Assembly: GCF_004358345.1 (NCBI RefSeq)
Contig: NZ_CP037952.1
Coordinates: 2,108,001-2,172,000, forward strand
DNA: 64,000 bases
Direction: 5' to 3'
Source of the DNA: Parashewanella spongiae
GTDB lineage: Bacteria; Pseudomonadota; Gammaproteobacteria; Enterobacterales; Shewanellaceae
Under the pieces are notes generated by a model, which did no database searches, had not been told where the DNA came from, and was given only the letters and a program-made list of their open reading frames with translations. This document shows positions 18,619 to 29,711 of the stretch, in pieces; the stretch's first letter is position 1; every line of letters starts with the position of its first letter. The position numbers and the translations under genes are program-made.

Positions 18619-20568
18619 ATGTCAGGAATCTTTTCTTTAGGAATAAACCTTTTCAACCTGCTGTGTTTTAAAAGAAAATTCATGTTACTGGCAACGGTAA
18701 CGCTTTTTCCATTAGTTTTTGGAGCATATAATTTTATTGATACGCAGCTATCCGTCGTTCAAGCAAGCCAACAAAAACTCTCAGGAAAATATGACATTGA
18801 TGCGTTAAATGCTATTGAACAACACTTGATGGACTCAAGAGTTAATGGTTCTACCGGTAATTTAAAAGCTAAGATATTATCCGGATTGGATTTCTGGAAT
18901 GGCTCAGGCGAAGAGTATCCACGTTCACAGATTCAATATTTTGAATTCAAACAAAAGTTGAGAAAAAATACATTTGATCAACTTGGAATCAACGATTTAA
19001 CGGATTCAATCTCTTTATTAAAAGAGCACATGGCCGCAGAAAGCGGTTTATCGTTAGATTCTGATCCTGCGACTTTTTATTTAAATGATTTATATCTTAC
19101 AAAGCTTCCAATCGTGACGGACTTCTCTTCGAGAGTAAGCGCACAAGCTCTGCAAATTCTTAAAACGGGCAACTTTACTCCACAAAGCTATACATACCTA
19201 GTTGCTGTTACTAAGCGTTTAGATGAATTGAACCAAACCTTAAATAAAAGTACAAAACGCTTGTACGAATTTTATGAAGATTACAGTGAGTGGATGAATG
19301 CAGTAAAAGTTTTACAAACCAGCACTCAGTCACTTATCCATTCAGTGAATCAGAAAATTCTTGAGCCTGACGAATTTGCAATAAGTTCAAATGAATTTTC
19401 ACAAAATGTATCGAAGCAGCAACGAGCTTTATCACGATTACAGCAAAGCACCAGTGATCTGGTAGAGAATATACAAAAAGTAAAAGTAGAGCAGCAAGAA
19501 TCGAACATGCTGTATCTTGCCTTGTCTATTCTGAGCGTGGTCATGGTGAGTTTATATTTCTTCTTTTCTGCATTTAAGGCGATAAGCCAAAATGTTCAGC
19601 TGATCAATCAAATGACGTCGAATGTCGCTAATGGAGACTTGAGTCAGAACTTAATGATCAACAGTAATGATGAGTTTAATGAAATCGCCAATGCATTTAA
19701 CCAAATGCTCGCAAGTATTCGACATTTGATTAGTGAAGTGCAGAAACTCAGTCAAGATGTTGTTACCGCGAGTGAGCAAGTGCAACAAGTGACGGCAGAC
19801 GTTGAGCAAAACTTGCATGCTCAACAAGAGGATACACATCAAGTCGCATCAGCAATTAGCCAGCTTGTTTCATCTGTTGAAGCTGTAGGTAGAAATACTG
19901 AACAAGCTACAGATATTACAGCATCAGCTCAGGAGGATGTTGAACAAGGGCAAGAGGTTATTTTACGCACAGTCGATGGTATTAATCTTATTGCTAAAGA
20001 GGTGAGCTTAGGCGCAGAAGCCATTAATCAGCTGGCTCAACATGCAGATGATATTGGAAAAGTCGTTGATGTGATTCATGGGATTGCTGAGCAAACCAAC
20101 TTATTAGCATTAAATGCCGCCATTGAAGCCGCAAGAGCTGGAGAGCAAGGGCGAGGTTTTGCTGTTGTTGCCGATGAAGTGAGAACGCTAGCGAGTAGAA
20201 CCGCAGCATCTACCGATGAGATCCGTCGTATGATCGAATTAGTACAATCCGCGACATCTAAAGCGGTCGAAACAATGGAGTCAGGATCACAACGAGCGAA
20301 TCAAGGCGTAGAGCATGCAAACGAAGTAAGCATTAGCATTGATAATGTTACAAAACGTGTGCAAGAGGTTGTTGTGCTAAGTCAACAAATTGCAGAGGTT
20401 GTGGCTGAGCAAAGATCGGCTACAGGGCAAGTTGATGAGAAAACACATGCCATTGAACGTGGTGCTACGGGGTCATTATCTTCCGCTCAAAGTGCAAGTG
20501 AAATAGGCAAAGTGCTTGCGCAAGATGCTAAAAAGCTTGCCGCTCAGATAAGTGACTTTAGGATTTAA
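18619..20568 (+). CDS. Methyl-accepting chemotaxis protein
   Basis: This is a transmembrane chemoreceptor that passes ligand signals to CheA/CheW. There are 649 residues from the ATG at 18619; a GTG four codons upstream is also open. A first membrane segment lies at about residues 20-40, followed by a roughly 260-residue mainly helical sensory region with no recognised domain. A second membrane segment ([19 protein letters not shown]) ends near 320, then a HAMP domain, then a signalling domain with the conserved hairpin tip [20 protein letters not shown] and [15 protein letters not shown]. There is no NWETF-type CheR-binding tail. The ligand is unknown. It stands alone between galK and queF. 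Confidence 0.92.
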   Translation: MSGIFSLGINLFNLLCFKRKFMLLATVTLFPLVFGAYNFIDTQLSVVQASQQKLSGKYDIDALNAIEQHLMDSRVNGSTGNLKAKILSGLDFWNGSGEEYPRSQIQYFEFKQKLRKNTFDQLGINDLTDSISLLKEHMAAESGLSLDSDPATFYLNDLYLTKLPIVTDFSSRVSAQALQILKTGNFTPQSYTYLVAVTKRLDELNQTLNKSTKRLYEFYEDYSEWMNAVKVLQTSTQSLIHSVNQKILEPDEFAISSNEFSQNVSKQQRALSRLQQSTSDLVENIQKVKVEQQESNMLYLALSILSVVMVSLYFFFSAFKAISQNVQLINQMTSNVANGDLSQNLMINSNDEFNEIANAFNQMLASIRHLISEVQKLSQDVVTASEQVQQVTADVEQNLHAQQEDTHQVASAISQLVSSVEAVGRNTEQATDITASAQEDVEQGQEVILRTVDGINLIAKEVSLGAEAINQLAQHADDIGKVVDVIHGIAEQTNLLALNAAIEAARAGEQGRGFAVVADEVRTLASRTAASTDEIRRMIELVQSATSKAVETMESGSQRANQGVEHANEVSISIDNVTKRVQEVVVLSQQIAEVVAEQRSATGQVDEKTHAIERGATGSLSSAQSASEIGKVLAQDAKKLAAQISDFRI

Positions 20569-20583
20569 AAATTGAGGATGGTG

Positions 20584-20609
20584 GTACACCAGTGCTTTTA
20601 CTGGTGTAC
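20584..20609. terminator. Hairpin between convergent chemoreceptor gene and queF
   Basis: GTACACCAGT-GCTTTT-ACTGGTGTAC is a perfect 10-bp stem in the 53-bp gap between converging genes. It lacks a T-run, so it may work in either direction or only stabilise transcript ends. Confidence 0.5.
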
Positions 20610-20621
20610 ATGGTGTGAATG

Positions 20622-21479
20622 TTACTGTCTAGCAAGACGCAAATTGATACTAGGCTGTTCAAAATCACTTCTGAAAGGATTAATATCTAAACCGCCTCTG
20701 CGAGTATATCGGGCATAAACGGTTAATTTACTGCAATGACAATACTTCTTTAGATCGACGAAAATACGTTCAACGCATTGCTCATGAAATTCGTTATGCT
20801 GCCTAAATGATATTAAGTACCTAAGGAGTTTTTCTCGATTTATTTTAGGGCCTTGATAGCGGATCATGACGCTGCCCCAATCTGGCTGAGAAGTAATTAA
20901 ACAATTAGATTTCAGTAAGTTTGAGTTGAGTGTTTCAGCCACGATTTGCTTATCATCCGTGCCATCGACTAGATAATCAGGGTTAAAGCTATAGTCATTT
21001 ACTTCGATATCTAAATTGTCAATACAAGTACCAGGGAACTCAATAACCCGCTGAGTTGAAAAATGCTTAGGTTCAATAATATTAACGGTAACAGCGCCAT
21101 TGGAACAAAGAGATAAATCTTGTTTCAACATTTGCTGAAGCTGTTCAACTGAATCAAATTTTGTCTGATTAAAGCTATTTAGATAGAGCTTAAAGGATTT
21201 TGATTCAATTAAGTTCTCTGAGGTATGACTTAGTTGAACTTCAACAATAGCAACCATCGGTTTGCCTTTCGAATTCAGCCATGACAGTTCATACCCTGTC
21301 CAAATATCAAAGCCATGAAAAGGAAGCGTGGAAGTTAAAGAAATCGCATCTCGGTTTAGCTTTCGTGGCACGCCTTGCAATAGGTTTGGATTGTAGACCT
21401 CATCATAACCAGTTGCTTTACCTAACGTCAACTCCGCCAATGCTTCTGCTTCGTTATAGGGATCGTGATTTTGTGTCAT
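20622..21479 (-). CDS. queF: NADPH-dependent 7-cyano-7-deazaguanine reductase
   Basis: QueF reduces preQ0 to preQ1 in queuosine biosynthesis. The 285-residue form (from [14 protein letters not shown]) is the long, two-domain YqcD-type of gammaproteobacteria; the open frame extends 11 codons further upstream without family support. [16 protein letters not shown] carries the QueF motif (ESKSxKLYxxS). The catalytic Cys lies in [12 protein letters not shown], and [13 protein letters not shown] holds a conserved Glu/Cys region. It is divergent from syd, with 59 bp between the starts. In E. coli queF is also next to syd. Confidence 0.95.
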   Translation of the reverse strand: MTQNHDPYNEAEALAELTLGKATGYDEVYNPNLLQGVPRKLNRDAISLTSTLPFHGFDIWTGYELSWLNSKGKPMVAIVEVQLSHTSENLIESKSFKLYLNSFNQTKFDSVEQLQQMLKQDLSLCSNGAVTVNIIEPKHFSTQRVIEFPGTCIDNLDIEVNDYSFNPDYLVDGTDDKQIVAETLNSNLLKSNCLITSQPDWGSVMIRYQGPKINREKLLRYLISFRQHNEFHEQCVERIFVDLKKYCHCSKLTVYARYTRRGGLDINPFRSDFEQPSINLRLARQ

Positions 21480-21538
21480 CAATACGGTTTCCGTGTCAAA
21501 ATATACCCACATTATACCGATTTTTGGAACGTTCTTAA

Positions 21539-22189
21539 GTGTCTTGTCTCTCTGTATTAGAAGATTTTATAAATAAATATCACTTGGCTTATTCAGATTC
21601 TACCAATAATTCACCCACATTTTATCCGTTAGGTGAAGTATCAGACTGTATTATCGATAAATATGAAGGTGATGTAGAAGCTGTTGTTCACTGGAAACCG
21701 TTTAAACGTAAAGTATATGGTACTTTTGAAAATATCGAAACAGCGCTAGAAATCACTTTATTTCCTGATGTTGATCCGTATTTTGGTCATTATTTTTCTG
21801 GGCCAATGACATTTGATTCACCGTGGGGCGCGGGTGAGTTGCTTCAATCGTGGAACCAAGATGATTTTGAGAGACTTCAGAAAAATATTGTGGGTCATCT
21901 GATGATGAAGCAAAAGCTGAAGCAGCCGCTAACATGGTTTGTCGGTGTGATGGATGAAGCGGATAAAATGATCACCGTAAATAACGAAAATGGTAGTGTT
22001 TGGCTAGAAGTTGCAGGAGAGACACAAAGTACTCAATTAGCTGGTTCTTTGAGTGACTTTATTAAAGCACTCAAACCAAAAGTGTTGCCAGCCACTAAAC
22101 CTAAGTTCGATGACAATGTGTCCATCGAACATCCCGGCATAATTTCAAACTTAAGGCGAATGTGGGATAATTTATTTTCTAGAAAATGA
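21539..22189 (+). CDS. syd: SecY-interacting protein Syd
   Basis: Syd binds the SecY translocon at the cytoplasmic face of the membrane. The 216-residue protein matches the family from [18 protein letters not shown] through VHWKPFKR to [12 protein letters not shown]. The length is slightly above the usual ~180-200 because of the C-terminal tail ([12 protein letters not shown]). The start is GTG at 21539, with GGAAC about nine bases before it. It is divergent from queF. Confidence 0.93.
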   Translation: MSCLSVLEDFINKYHLAYSDSTNNSPTFYPLGEVSDCIIDKYEGDVEAVVHWKPFKRKVYGTFENIETALEITLFPDVDPYFGHYFSGPMTFDSPWGAGELLQSWNQDDFERLQKNIVGHLMMKQKLKQPLTWFVGVMDEADKMITVNNENGSVWLEVAGETQSTQLAGSLSDFIKALKPKVLPATKPKFDDNVSIEHPGIISNLRRMWDNLFSRK

Positions 22190-22236
22190 ATGAAACTGAA
22201 TAATCTGAGCTTTTGTAATGAAATCAATCATAGAGC

Positions 22237-23013
22237 TCAGGTTACATAATCCCAAGAAATATTAGAAACGATTCGACATGGCTCACAGCGGAAGTGAAAC
22301 AAGTCGAGAAGCGGTTCATCTAATAACCATTCCTTGTTACCACATTTGGGACAAGGGCGATTTCTTTCTTGCTCGAGACTGTCGCCTCCAACTTGATATA
22401 AATAGTAATAAGTTGGAATGTTAGTAAGGTACTCGACTCGACCTCGAATATCCCAACCTCTTCTAAATAAATCACTATTGCAATCACTGATTTCATTTAA
22501 AGTCGCAAACTCGGCTTTTGTGGCGGCCGCCATCTGTATTTCATCACAAGCCTGCCATTCTGTCTGCCAACGGATCATTTGTTTATGATCACCGTTAAAC
22601 GTGGCTGGAATACGATACAAAGGAATAGGTTGTAACGTGTCGCCACTGCGAAGTGGTGAACACATGTGAACATAACTGGTATAAAGCAGCTGCCAACTGG
22701 GTGTTTCATCAGTAGAGGTTTCTGAGTTAATATCCTGACCGATAAACTTTTCACGAGGAGCTAAAATTTTAGCTTCAGTGAGTTTAGCTAATGCGACCTT
22801 AACCCATGGACTGTTGAATCGACTACTAAGGCTTGATTTTTCTGGAGTGAGTATTCGACAGCGAAACTCACCATCATTGAAGGCAACGGCAAACTCTCGA
22901 CCCAGTATTTGACCATTGGCACGCAGTGCTTCGAGTAAATTATTAATCGCTTTTTCTGCAGCTGTAATTGTGGTGTCATCAAAACACTCAAAACGTAATT
23001 CTGAAACGTACAT
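22237..23013 (-). CDS. Zn-ribbon protein, DUF2310 family
   Basis: This 258-residue protein begins MYVSELRFECFDDTT and ends with a zinc-ribbon: CPKC near residue 220 and CEPC near residue 243. Proteins of this type are annotated as zinc-ribbon, possibly nucleic-acid-binding; the true role is unknown. It follows a 118-residue coiled-coil protein with overlapping stop and start (TAATG), so the two are one operon, converging on syd. Confidence 0.8.
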   Translation of the reverse strand: MYVSELRFECFDDTTITAAEKAINNLLEALRANGQILGREFAVAFNDGEFRCRILTPEKSSLSSRFNSPWVKVALAKLTEAKILAPREKFIGQDINSETSTDETPSWQLLYTSYVHMCSPLRSGDTLQPIPLYRIPATFNGDHKQMIRWQTEWQACDEIQMAAATKAEFATLNEISDCNSDLFRRGWDIRGRVEYLTNIPTYYYLYQVGGDSLEQERNRPCPKCGNKEWLLDEPLLDLFHFRCEPCRIVSNISWDYVT

Positions 23014-23369
23014 TATTGATACTTTTTCTCTTGTTCAACTTCAAGTTTTTCTATTCGTTTTTCAAGCTCAGTATTAATAGCAATAAGCTGCTCGACTTGG
23101 GATGTTAGTTTTTGTAACTCAAGGTTTGTATCGCGCGATCCGGTACTCAGTTTATTGGTCGTAGTAAAAGTAGTTGGTTGAGATCCAATGTGTTGAGCCA
23201 AAGAAACTCTTTCATCAGCACTCATTGATTTAAAACGCTGCAAACCTTGGATAAGAGTTGGCATCGGAACACTTGAACCTAATCGGGACTTTAATAATGC
23301 AATGGTGGGGGTTTTATTTTGCCCTGAAATAATGCATGCCGCGTTAATAACTTGGTCTATTGCGCACAT
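23013..23369 (-). CDS. Small coiled-coil protein, unknown function
   Basis: This is a 118-residue protein. The N-terminal half (MCAIDQVINAACIISGQNKT...LIQGLQRFKSM) looks like a small helical, perhaps DNA-associated, domain. The C-terminal 35 residues (LQKLTSQVEQLIAINTELEKR and onward) form a clear coiled coil. It is co-translated with the DUF2310 zinc-ribbon protein downstream, which suggests they act together. I do not recognise a named family. Confidence 0.65.
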   Translation of the reverse strand: MCAIDQVINAACIISGQNKTPTIALLKSRLGSSVPMPTLIQGLQRFKSMSADERVSLAQHIGSQPTTFTTTNKLSTGSRDTNLELQKLTSQVEQLIAINTELEKRIEKLEVEQEKKYQ

Positions 23370-23516
23370 TTTTAGTGATGTTCCTTAATAAATTAGGCGA
23401 AAATTATTATTCGAATGAATATGAGAATTATTATTTCCCATTAAATCAATTGGTTATTCTTTGGCATGTTTCGTGCTTTAAAGCAATTCGACAAAATAAC
23501 ACATGGGAAGTTAATA

Positions 23517-23915
23517 ATGAAAACAAAATTTATTGCGATGACGGTTTTGACAATGGCAACAATTGGGTTGAGTGGGTGTGTCATTAATGTCGGAGAGGGA
23601 GAATATGATAAAAATAGTATTCATCCGAAAGGCTGGGAATACGCCCAAAAACAAAATCGCCAACATATTGAAGAACTGACTCTGGGAATGAGTAAAGAGC
23701 GAGTGTTGAGCTTAATGGGTAGACCTGACATCAATGAAGCCTTTTTAACAACTAAAAACGAAGGTGAAGAAGGGCAAGAAGTGCAAGTGTTGTTCTATCG
23801 TACACAACATAATTCAGGTGACGGAAAAACCACCAAAGATGAATGCACGCCGCTTGTTATAAAAAATGGAAAATTAGTGGGCTGGGGCGAAAAAGCATAC
23901 CGTTACGTCCATTAA
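23517..23915 (+). CDS. DUF3192 lipoprotein
   Basis: This 132-residue protein starts at MKTKFIAM, with GGAAG seven bases upstream; the 17 codons before it lack support. The lipobox LSGC places the mature Cys near residue 21. The rest (LTLGMSKERVLSLMGRPD, LVIKNGKLVGWGEKAY) has the layout of small outer-membrane SmpA/OmlA-like folds and matches DUF3192. It stands alone, with a long hairpin terminator after it. Confidence 0.82.
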   Translation: MKTKFIAMTVLTMATIGLSGCVINVGEGEYDKNSIHPKGWEYAQKQNRQHIEELTLGMSKERVLSLMGRPDINEAFLTTKNEGEEGQEVQVLFYRTQHNSGDGKTTKDECTPLVIKNGKLVGWGEKAYRYVH

Positions 23916-23932
23916 TATCAAGTGACTTTTCT

Positions 23933-23986
23933 TATTTCAAGAGAGAGCTTTCAAGAAAGAGCTTTCTCTCTTGAATAATTTTTTGC
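23933..23986 (+). terminator. Long hairpin terminator after the DUF3192 gene
   Basis: TTATTTCAAGAGAGAGCTTTC pairs with GAAAGAGCTTTCTCTCTTGAATAA across a very short loop and runs into TTTTTT. Confidence 0.75.
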
Positions 23987-24025
23987 TTTGTTTTTAAACA
24001 ATTGAATCAATTTTTTCATTCCCCT

Positions 24026-24054
24026 CTTGAAAATTCATTTTATCCACCCCATCT
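24026..24054 (+). promoter_or_regulatory. Heat-shock (sigma-32) promoter of htpG
   Basis: CTTGAAA (24026-24032), a 14-base spacer, then CCCCATCT (24047-24054) matches the sigma-32 consensus almost exactly. It lies 65 bp upstream of the htpG start. Confidence 0.88.
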
Positions 24055-24119
24055 ATTTGTTAACGATTTAGTTAGACGCGATCATTTAAGGTCGCATGCC
24101 AAGTAGAAAGGATAATTTC

Positions 24120-26027
24120 ATGTCACAACAAGAAACTCATGGTTTTCAAACCGAAGTTAAACAATTACTTCATTTGATGATTCACTCTTTGTATTCGAAT
24201 AAAGAAATTTTCTTGCGTGAGCTTGTCTCAAACGCTGCCGATGCCGCCGATAAACTGCGTTATAACGCACTGACGAATGATGCTTTGTATGAAGGCGACG
24301 GTGACCTAAGAGTTCGCATTTCAGCTGACAAAGAAAAAGGCACAGTGACAATTGCCGACAACGGTATAGGTATGACTCGCGATGGTGTTATTGAACATTT
24401 GGGTACGATCGCTAAATCAGGCACGGCTGACTTTTTTAAAAGTCTTTCCGGTGACGAGTCAAAAGACTCACAGCTGATTGGTCAGTTTGGCGTCGGTTTC
24501 TATTCTTCATTTATCGTTGCTAAAAAAGTAGAAGTGAAGACACGTGCAGCAGGCCACAATGCAGATGAAGGTGTTCACTGGGTATCAGAAGGTGAAGGCG
24601 AGTTCACTGTTGATAATATCAACATCGAAAACCGTGGTACTGAAATTATTCTGCATTTGCGTGACGATGAAAAAGAGTTCGCTGATGATTTCCGTCTACG
24701 CTCAATTATCACTAAATACTCGGATCACATTTCAGTCCCTGTAGAAATGTTTGAAGCAGGTACACCAGAAAGCGAAGGCGAAGACGGCGAGAAAATACCA
24801 GCAACAGAAGGTAGCTGGAAATCAATGAACAAAGCAACGGCGCTTTGGACTCGCAGTAAGTCAGACATTACTGATGAAGAATATAATGAATTCTATAAGC
24901 ATATTTCAAACGATTATGCTGATCCATTATTAAAAGCACACAACCGTGTTGAAGGTAAGCAAGAGTACACCAGCTTATTATATATTCCAGCTAAAGCACC
25001 TTGGGATATGTTTAACCGTGATGCTAAGCAAGGTCTTAAATTATTTGTTCAACGCGTATTCGTAATGGATGATGCTGAGCAATTCATGCCTTCATACTTG
25101 CGTTTTGTAAAAGGTTTGATTGACTCAAATGACTTACCGCTAAACGTGTCTCGTGAAATCTTACAAGACAATAAAGTCACCACAGCATTACGCTCAGGTG
25201 TTACTAAGCGTGTATTAGGTATGCTTGAAAAGCTGGCTAAGAATGACGAAGAAAAATATCAAACATTCTGGGCCGAATTTGGTCAAGTGTTAAAAGAAGG
25301 CCCAGCTGAAGATTTTGCAAACCGTGAAAAAATTGCAGGTCTGTTACGCTTTGCTTCTACTCATACTGATTCTGCAGCACCAACGGTTTCTTTAGACGCT
25401 TACCTTGAGCGTATGAAAGAAGGTCAAGACAAGATTTATTACATTGTTGCAGACAGCTATGAAGCCGCGGCAAATAGCCCACACATTGAATTGTTACGCA
25501 AAAAAGGCATCGAAGTGTTATTGATGTCAGAGCGTATCGATGAGTGGTTAGTGAATCACTTAACTGAGTTTAAAGAGAAGAAACTGCATTCTGTGACCCG
25601 TGGTGATCTTGAACTTGGTGAGCTTGAAGACAAAGAAGAGAAAGAAGAAGCAGAAAAGCTTGCTTCAGAATCTGAAAGCTTAGTAAAACGCATTAAAGAT
25701 GCTTTAGGCGATAAAGTTAGCGATGTTAAAGTGACAACACGTCTAACCGATACACCAGCCTGTGTAGTAACAGGTGAAGGTGATATGTCGACACAGATGA
25801 TTAAGCTAATGGAAGCTGCCGGTCAAACGGTTCCTGAATCGAAACCACTGTTCGAAGTAAATCCTAACCACCCTCTAATGACGCGTTTAGATACCGAACA
25901 AGATGAACAGCTGTTTGCAGATTGGAGTAACTTGATGTTACAACAAGCTCAACTTTCAGAGAAAGGAAGTCTGGCCGATCCGTCAAGCTTTATTAAGTTG
26001 ATGAACCAAATGCTAATGGCCAAGTAA
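24120..26027 (+). CDS. htpG: Chaperone HtpG (bacterial Hsp90)
   Basis: HtpG is the ATP-driven cytoplasmic Hsp90 chaperone. There are 635 residues from [17 protein letters not shown], with AAAGGA nine bases before the ATG; eight upstream codons are open but not family-like. The N-terminal GHKL ATPase shows [22 protein letters not shown] and [11 protein letters not shown]. The middle domain has [12 protein letters not shown]. The C-terminal dimerisation domain ends NQMLMAK. It has its own heat-shock promoter and a terminator, and precedes cnoX. Confidence 0.97.
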   Translation: MSQQETHGFQTEVKQLLHLMIHSLYSNKEIFLRELVSNAADAADKLRYNALTNDALYEGDGDLRVRISADKEKGTVTIADNGIGMTRDGVIEHLGTIAKSGTADFFKSLSGDESKDSQLIGQFGVGFYSSFIVAKKVEVKTRAAGHNADEGVHWVSEGEGEFTVDNINIENRGTEIILHLRDDEKEFADDFRLRSIITKYSDHISVPVEMFEAGTPESEGEDGEKIPATEGSWKSMNKATALWTRSKSDITDEEYNEFYKHISNDYADPLLKAHNRVEGKQEYTSLLYIPAKAPWDMFNRDAKQGLKLFVQRVFVMDDAEQFMPSYLRFVKGLIDSNDLPLNVSREILQDNKVTTALRSGVTKRVLGMLEKLAKNDEEKYQTFWAEFGQVLKEGPAEDFANREKIAGLLRFASTHTDSAAPTVSLDAYLERMKEGQDKIYYIVADSYEAAANSPHIELLRKKGIEVLLMSERIDEWLVNHLTEFKEKKLHSVTRGDLELGELEDKEEKEEAEKLASESESLVKRIKDALGDKVSDVKVTTRLTDTPACVVTGEGDMSTQMIKLMEAAGQTVPESKPLFEVNPNHPLMTRLDTEQDEQLFADWSNLMLQQAQLSEKGSLADPSSFIKLMNQMLMAK

Positions 26028-26042
26028 AAGTCTTTTAATGGT

Positions 26043-26070
26043 AATGGCGGGGTTATCCCGCCATTTTTAT
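26043..26070 (+). terminator. htpG terminator
   Basis: AATGGCGGG-GTTAT-CCCGCCATTTTTAT is a GC-rich hairpin with a T-tail, 15 bp after the htpG stop. Confidence 0.85.
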
Positions 26071-26083
26071 ATGGGATATTAGA

Positions 26084-26944
26084 ATGACTAATGTTTTGGA
26101 TCTAACGAAAGAAAACATTCAACAAGTTGTTGATGCTTCTATGGATCATATTGTTGTACTGACGTTTGCATCACAACAAATGCCAGAGAGCGCAGCATTT
26201 ACTGGACAATTAGAACAGCTTGCTGCAAAAAATAGCGATCGTTTTATTTTGGCAAAAGTAGACTGTGACTCTCAAGTTGAAATCGCTCAATACTTTCAAA
26301 TTCAAAGTGTTCCTACCACGCTAATATTAAGTAAAGGTCAACCAGTAGATGGTTTCTCGGATGTAAAGCCAGAAGCTGAAGTGTTGGCTCTTTTAGAAAA
26401 ACATCTTCCAGCGGCTTGGGAGTTACAGCTTAAGCAAGCTCAAGTTATTTTAGCTAATGAACAACGCACTGCAGATGATTTAGTTAAAGCATCGGAACTG
26501 TTGACTCTTGCGCATCGTGAATCACCAGTGGCAGAAGTCACAACCGCTTTGGCTGACGTGAGTCTAATGCTTAATGATGTCACTCGAGCAGAAGCACTGC
26601 TTAAAACAATAGGTTTAGCTGATCAAGATAGCTATTATCAAAGTTTAATGGCAAAGCTGGCGCTAGCTAAAGATGCTTCTGACACGCCAGAAATTAGATC
26701 GCTTCAAAGTCAATTTGATGCTGCCCCTGATGATTTACAGGTGTTGATTGATTTAGCAAAAGCCATGCATCAAGTACAACGTAATGAAGAAGCATTGGAG
26801 TTATTGTTTACGGTTTTGAGTAAAGATCTGTCAGCACTAGATGGTGAAGTTAAAAAAGCGTTTATGGAAATTCTTACAGCGCTTGGCCAAAGCAATTCAT
26901 TAACGAACCAATATCGACGCCGTCTATACACGCTTTTGTATTAG
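26084..26944 (+). CDS. cnoX: Thioredoxin-fold co-chaperone CnoX (YbbN)
   Basis: CnoX protects proteins from oxidative over-damage and hands clients to GroEL. The 286-residue protein has an N-terminal thioredoxin fold (residues about 1-110, with VDCDSQVEIAQYFQIQSVPTTL) and a C-terminal TPR region (about 115-286). The thioredoxin CxxC is replaced by QQMPES, so it is not a classic oxidoreductase, in line with family members that have lost the redox site. It lies directly after htpG, so two chaperones are side by side. Confidence 0.88.
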   Translation: MTNVLDLTKENIQQVVDASMDHIVVLTFASQQMPESAAFTGQLEQLAAKNSDRFILAKVDCDSQVEIAQYFQIQSVPTTLILSKGQPVDGFSDVKPEAEVLALLEKHLPAAWELQLKQAQVILANEQRTADDLVKASELLTLAHRESPVAEVTTALADVSLMLNDVTRAEALLKTIGLADQDSYYQSLMAKLALAKDASDTPEIRSLQSQFDAAPDDLQVLIDLAKAMHQVQRNEEALELLFTVLSKDLSALDGEVKKAFMEILTALGQSNSLTNQYRRRLYTLLY

Positions 26945-27052
26945 GTGTTTTTAAAGGATTGCATCAAAGATCACATTATTTTGGTAAATTGAGCTTTAAT
27001 TAATCATTAAGATAAAGTTAGTTCTTTTCATTTCGGGTATCTAACTTAATGA

Positions 27053-27787
<735 letters not shown>

Positions 27788-27800
27788 TTTGAGTACTTTT

Positions 27801-27829
27801 AAAAAACCTGCCGATGTGCAGGTTTTTTT
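27801..27829 (+). terminator. adk terminator
   Basis: AAAAAACCTGC-CGATGT-GCAGGTTTTTTT is a short hairpin with A and T flanks, 14 bp after the adk stop. Confidence 0.85.
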
Positions 27830-27857
27830 ATGCCCGTAAAAAGTTCAATTTGCAGTA

Positions 27858-28220
27858 ATACCAATTACAGTAATTATTCTCTCACTCAGCAAGAGATAAA
27901 GGTTTTCAGTACAAGGCGCATGTTCGAAGTACTATATACCCTACGGCCGCCATACAAAGCTGGCGTTCAATGCACTTCGTGCTTTTGTCGGGATAATTCA
28001 AGAACGTGCAACACAGTAATGGAAACCTTTAATCTTGCCCTTCGGGAGCTTGTATGCGCACACTTTAGTTTATAAAGAATACTTCACAAAACTTTCTCAA
28101 CGTAGCAATGTAATAACGACAGTTTTGTATGTCGGTAATAACTATGTTTTCACCAATTTCGTTTGTACTTTGTGCGCATACATAGCTCTGAGTTGAGCAT
28201 TTAATTACTGTAATTGGTAT
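27858..28220 (+). repeat. Family P small mobile repeat, copy 5
   Basis: The 363-bp element has both ATACCAATTACAG ends intact. It belongs to the GCGCACAC/GTGCGCATAC interior subfamily, with the copies at 1114 and 47045. It sits between adk and gsk, 117 bp before the gsk start. Confidence 0.9.
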
Positions 28221-28337
28221 AAGGTGAGTTTTAATATGATAAAATCTGCCGAAATTTATTATAGAGAACACTGTTATCCTATCAGAGGACAGCGTTTTCC
28301 AAAGTTCGGCATGGAAGCCAGAAATAGAGAATCTAAT

Positions 28338-29642
28338 ATGAAGTTTCCTGGTCAGCGAAAATCTAAACATTACTTTCCTGTCGCTAATCGCGACCCTATT
28401 CTTGAACAACTTACTCAAGTTGTACAACCTAAAAGAACTTACATATGTGGTATCGACCAAACCTTGGTGGATATAGAAGCCAAAGTCGCTGATGAATTAT
28501 TAACCCGTTATCAATTACCTAAAGGGAACTCAACGTTAATTGATGACGAAAGTGCTCATGCTCTTTATCAAGAAATAAAGCAGCAAGCATTGATAAGTGA
28601 TGAGTTTGCTGGTGGGACAATTGGTAATACGGTTCATAATTACTCGATATTGGCCGATGATCGTTCAGTTTTGTTTGGTGTCATGAGTAAAAATATCGAA
28701 GTGGGTAGTTATGCTTACCGATACTTATGTAATACTTCTTCTAAAGTTGATCTTAACCACTTGGAGCCAGTAAACGGCCCAATAGGACGTTGTTTTACAC
28801 TTATCTCGGATGGTGGTGAGCGTACTTTTGCGATTAGCAAAGGTTCTATGGATAAACTCACACCTGAATTTATTAATAAAGATATTGTTCAAAATAGCTC
28901 AGCGCTTGTCATAACAGCTTATTTGATGCGAGCGAGTGGTGAAGATCAAATGACCCAAGCGGCATTACAAGCTATTGAATATGCAAAACAAGCAGATGTA
29001 CCTGTTGTGCTCACACTGGGAACACGCTTTTTGATTGAAGAAGACCCACAATGGTGGCAACAATTCATAGAAGATCACGTTACGATTCTTGCAATGAATG
29101 AAGACGAAGGAGAAGCACTGACAGGGCTTTCTGATCCATTATTAGCCAGTGAAGCAGCACTAGAATGGTGTGATATGGTGTTAACTACTGCTGGACCTTT
29201 AGGGCTTTATACTGCGGGTTACACACAAGAAACTGAAAAACGGCAAACTAGTCACACATTACTACCAGGCGCTATTCCGGAGTTTAATCGCTACGAGTTT
29301 TCAAGGCCTCAGCGTAAAAGTGATTGTGAAGAACCAATCAAAGTTTATGCGCACATATCTCCGTTTATGGGTGGGCCAGAAAAAATCCGTAATACAAACG
29401 GAGCGGGTGATGGAGCACTTGCGGCTTTACTTCATGACTTAGCAGCTAACACATATCATAAATCAAACATTCCAAGCTCTAGTAAGCATAAGAGTGATGG
29501 TTTGTGTTATTCCTCTTTCTCCCAAATCTGTAAATATGCAAATCGAGTAGCATTTGAAGTGTTGGCACAACACAGTCCAAGGTTGTCACGGGCTCTACCA
29601 GAAAGAGAAGATAGCCTTGAAGAGAGTTACTGGGAAAGATAA
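28338..29642 (+). CDS. gsk: Inosine/guanosine kinase
   Basis: Gsk phosphorylates guanosine and inosine in purine salvage. There are 434 residues from MKFPGQRKSKHYFPVANRDP, the usual family start; the 38 open codons upstream run towards the family P repeat. It is a PfkB-family kinase with a substrate loop (FAGGTIGNTVHNYSIL) and the C-terminal anion-hole/catalytic motif NTNGAGDGALAALLHD with the catalytic Asp. A fragment of a family P end (TGTAATTGGTAT, 29651-29662) lies just after the stop. Confidence 0.94.
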   Translation: MKFPGQRKSKHYFPVANRDPILEQLTQVVQPKRTYICGIDQTLVDIEAKVADELLTRYQLPKGNSTLIDDESAHALYQEIKQQALISDEFAGGTIGNTVHNYSILADDRSVLFGVMSKNIEVGSYAYRYLCNTSSKVDLNHLEPVNGPIGRCFTLISDGGERTFAISKGSMDKLTPEFINKDIVQNSSALVITAYLMRASGEDQMTQAALQAIEYAKQADVPVVLTLGTRFLIEEDPQWWQQFIEDHVTILAMNEDEGEALTGLSDPLLASEAALEWCDMVLTTAGPLGLYTAGYTQETEKRQTSHTLLPGAIPEFNRYEFSRPQRKSDCEEPIKVYAHISPFMGGPEKIRNTNGAGDGALAALLHDLAANTYHKSNIPSSSKHKSDGLCYSSFSQICKYANRVAFEVLAQHSPRLSRALPEREDSLEESYWER

Positions 29643-29667
29643 ATAGCGGGTGTAATTGGTATAAATA

Positions 29668-29695
29668 AAAAAGACGTGAAATTTCACGTCTTTTT
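29668..29695. terminator. Bidirectional terminator between gsk and the symporter
   Basis: A perfect 28-bp palindrome, AAAAAGACGTGAAA then its complement, lies between converging genes, with A and T runs that serve both directions. Confidence 0.88.
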
Positions 29696-29711
29696 AAATC
29701 CAAAACAAAGT

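Noticed and set aside
28065-28460. A 131-residue minus-strand frame over the adk-gsk gap
   Set aside because: It is made mostly of family P repeat sequence and runs antisense into gsk; no family or ribosome site supports it.
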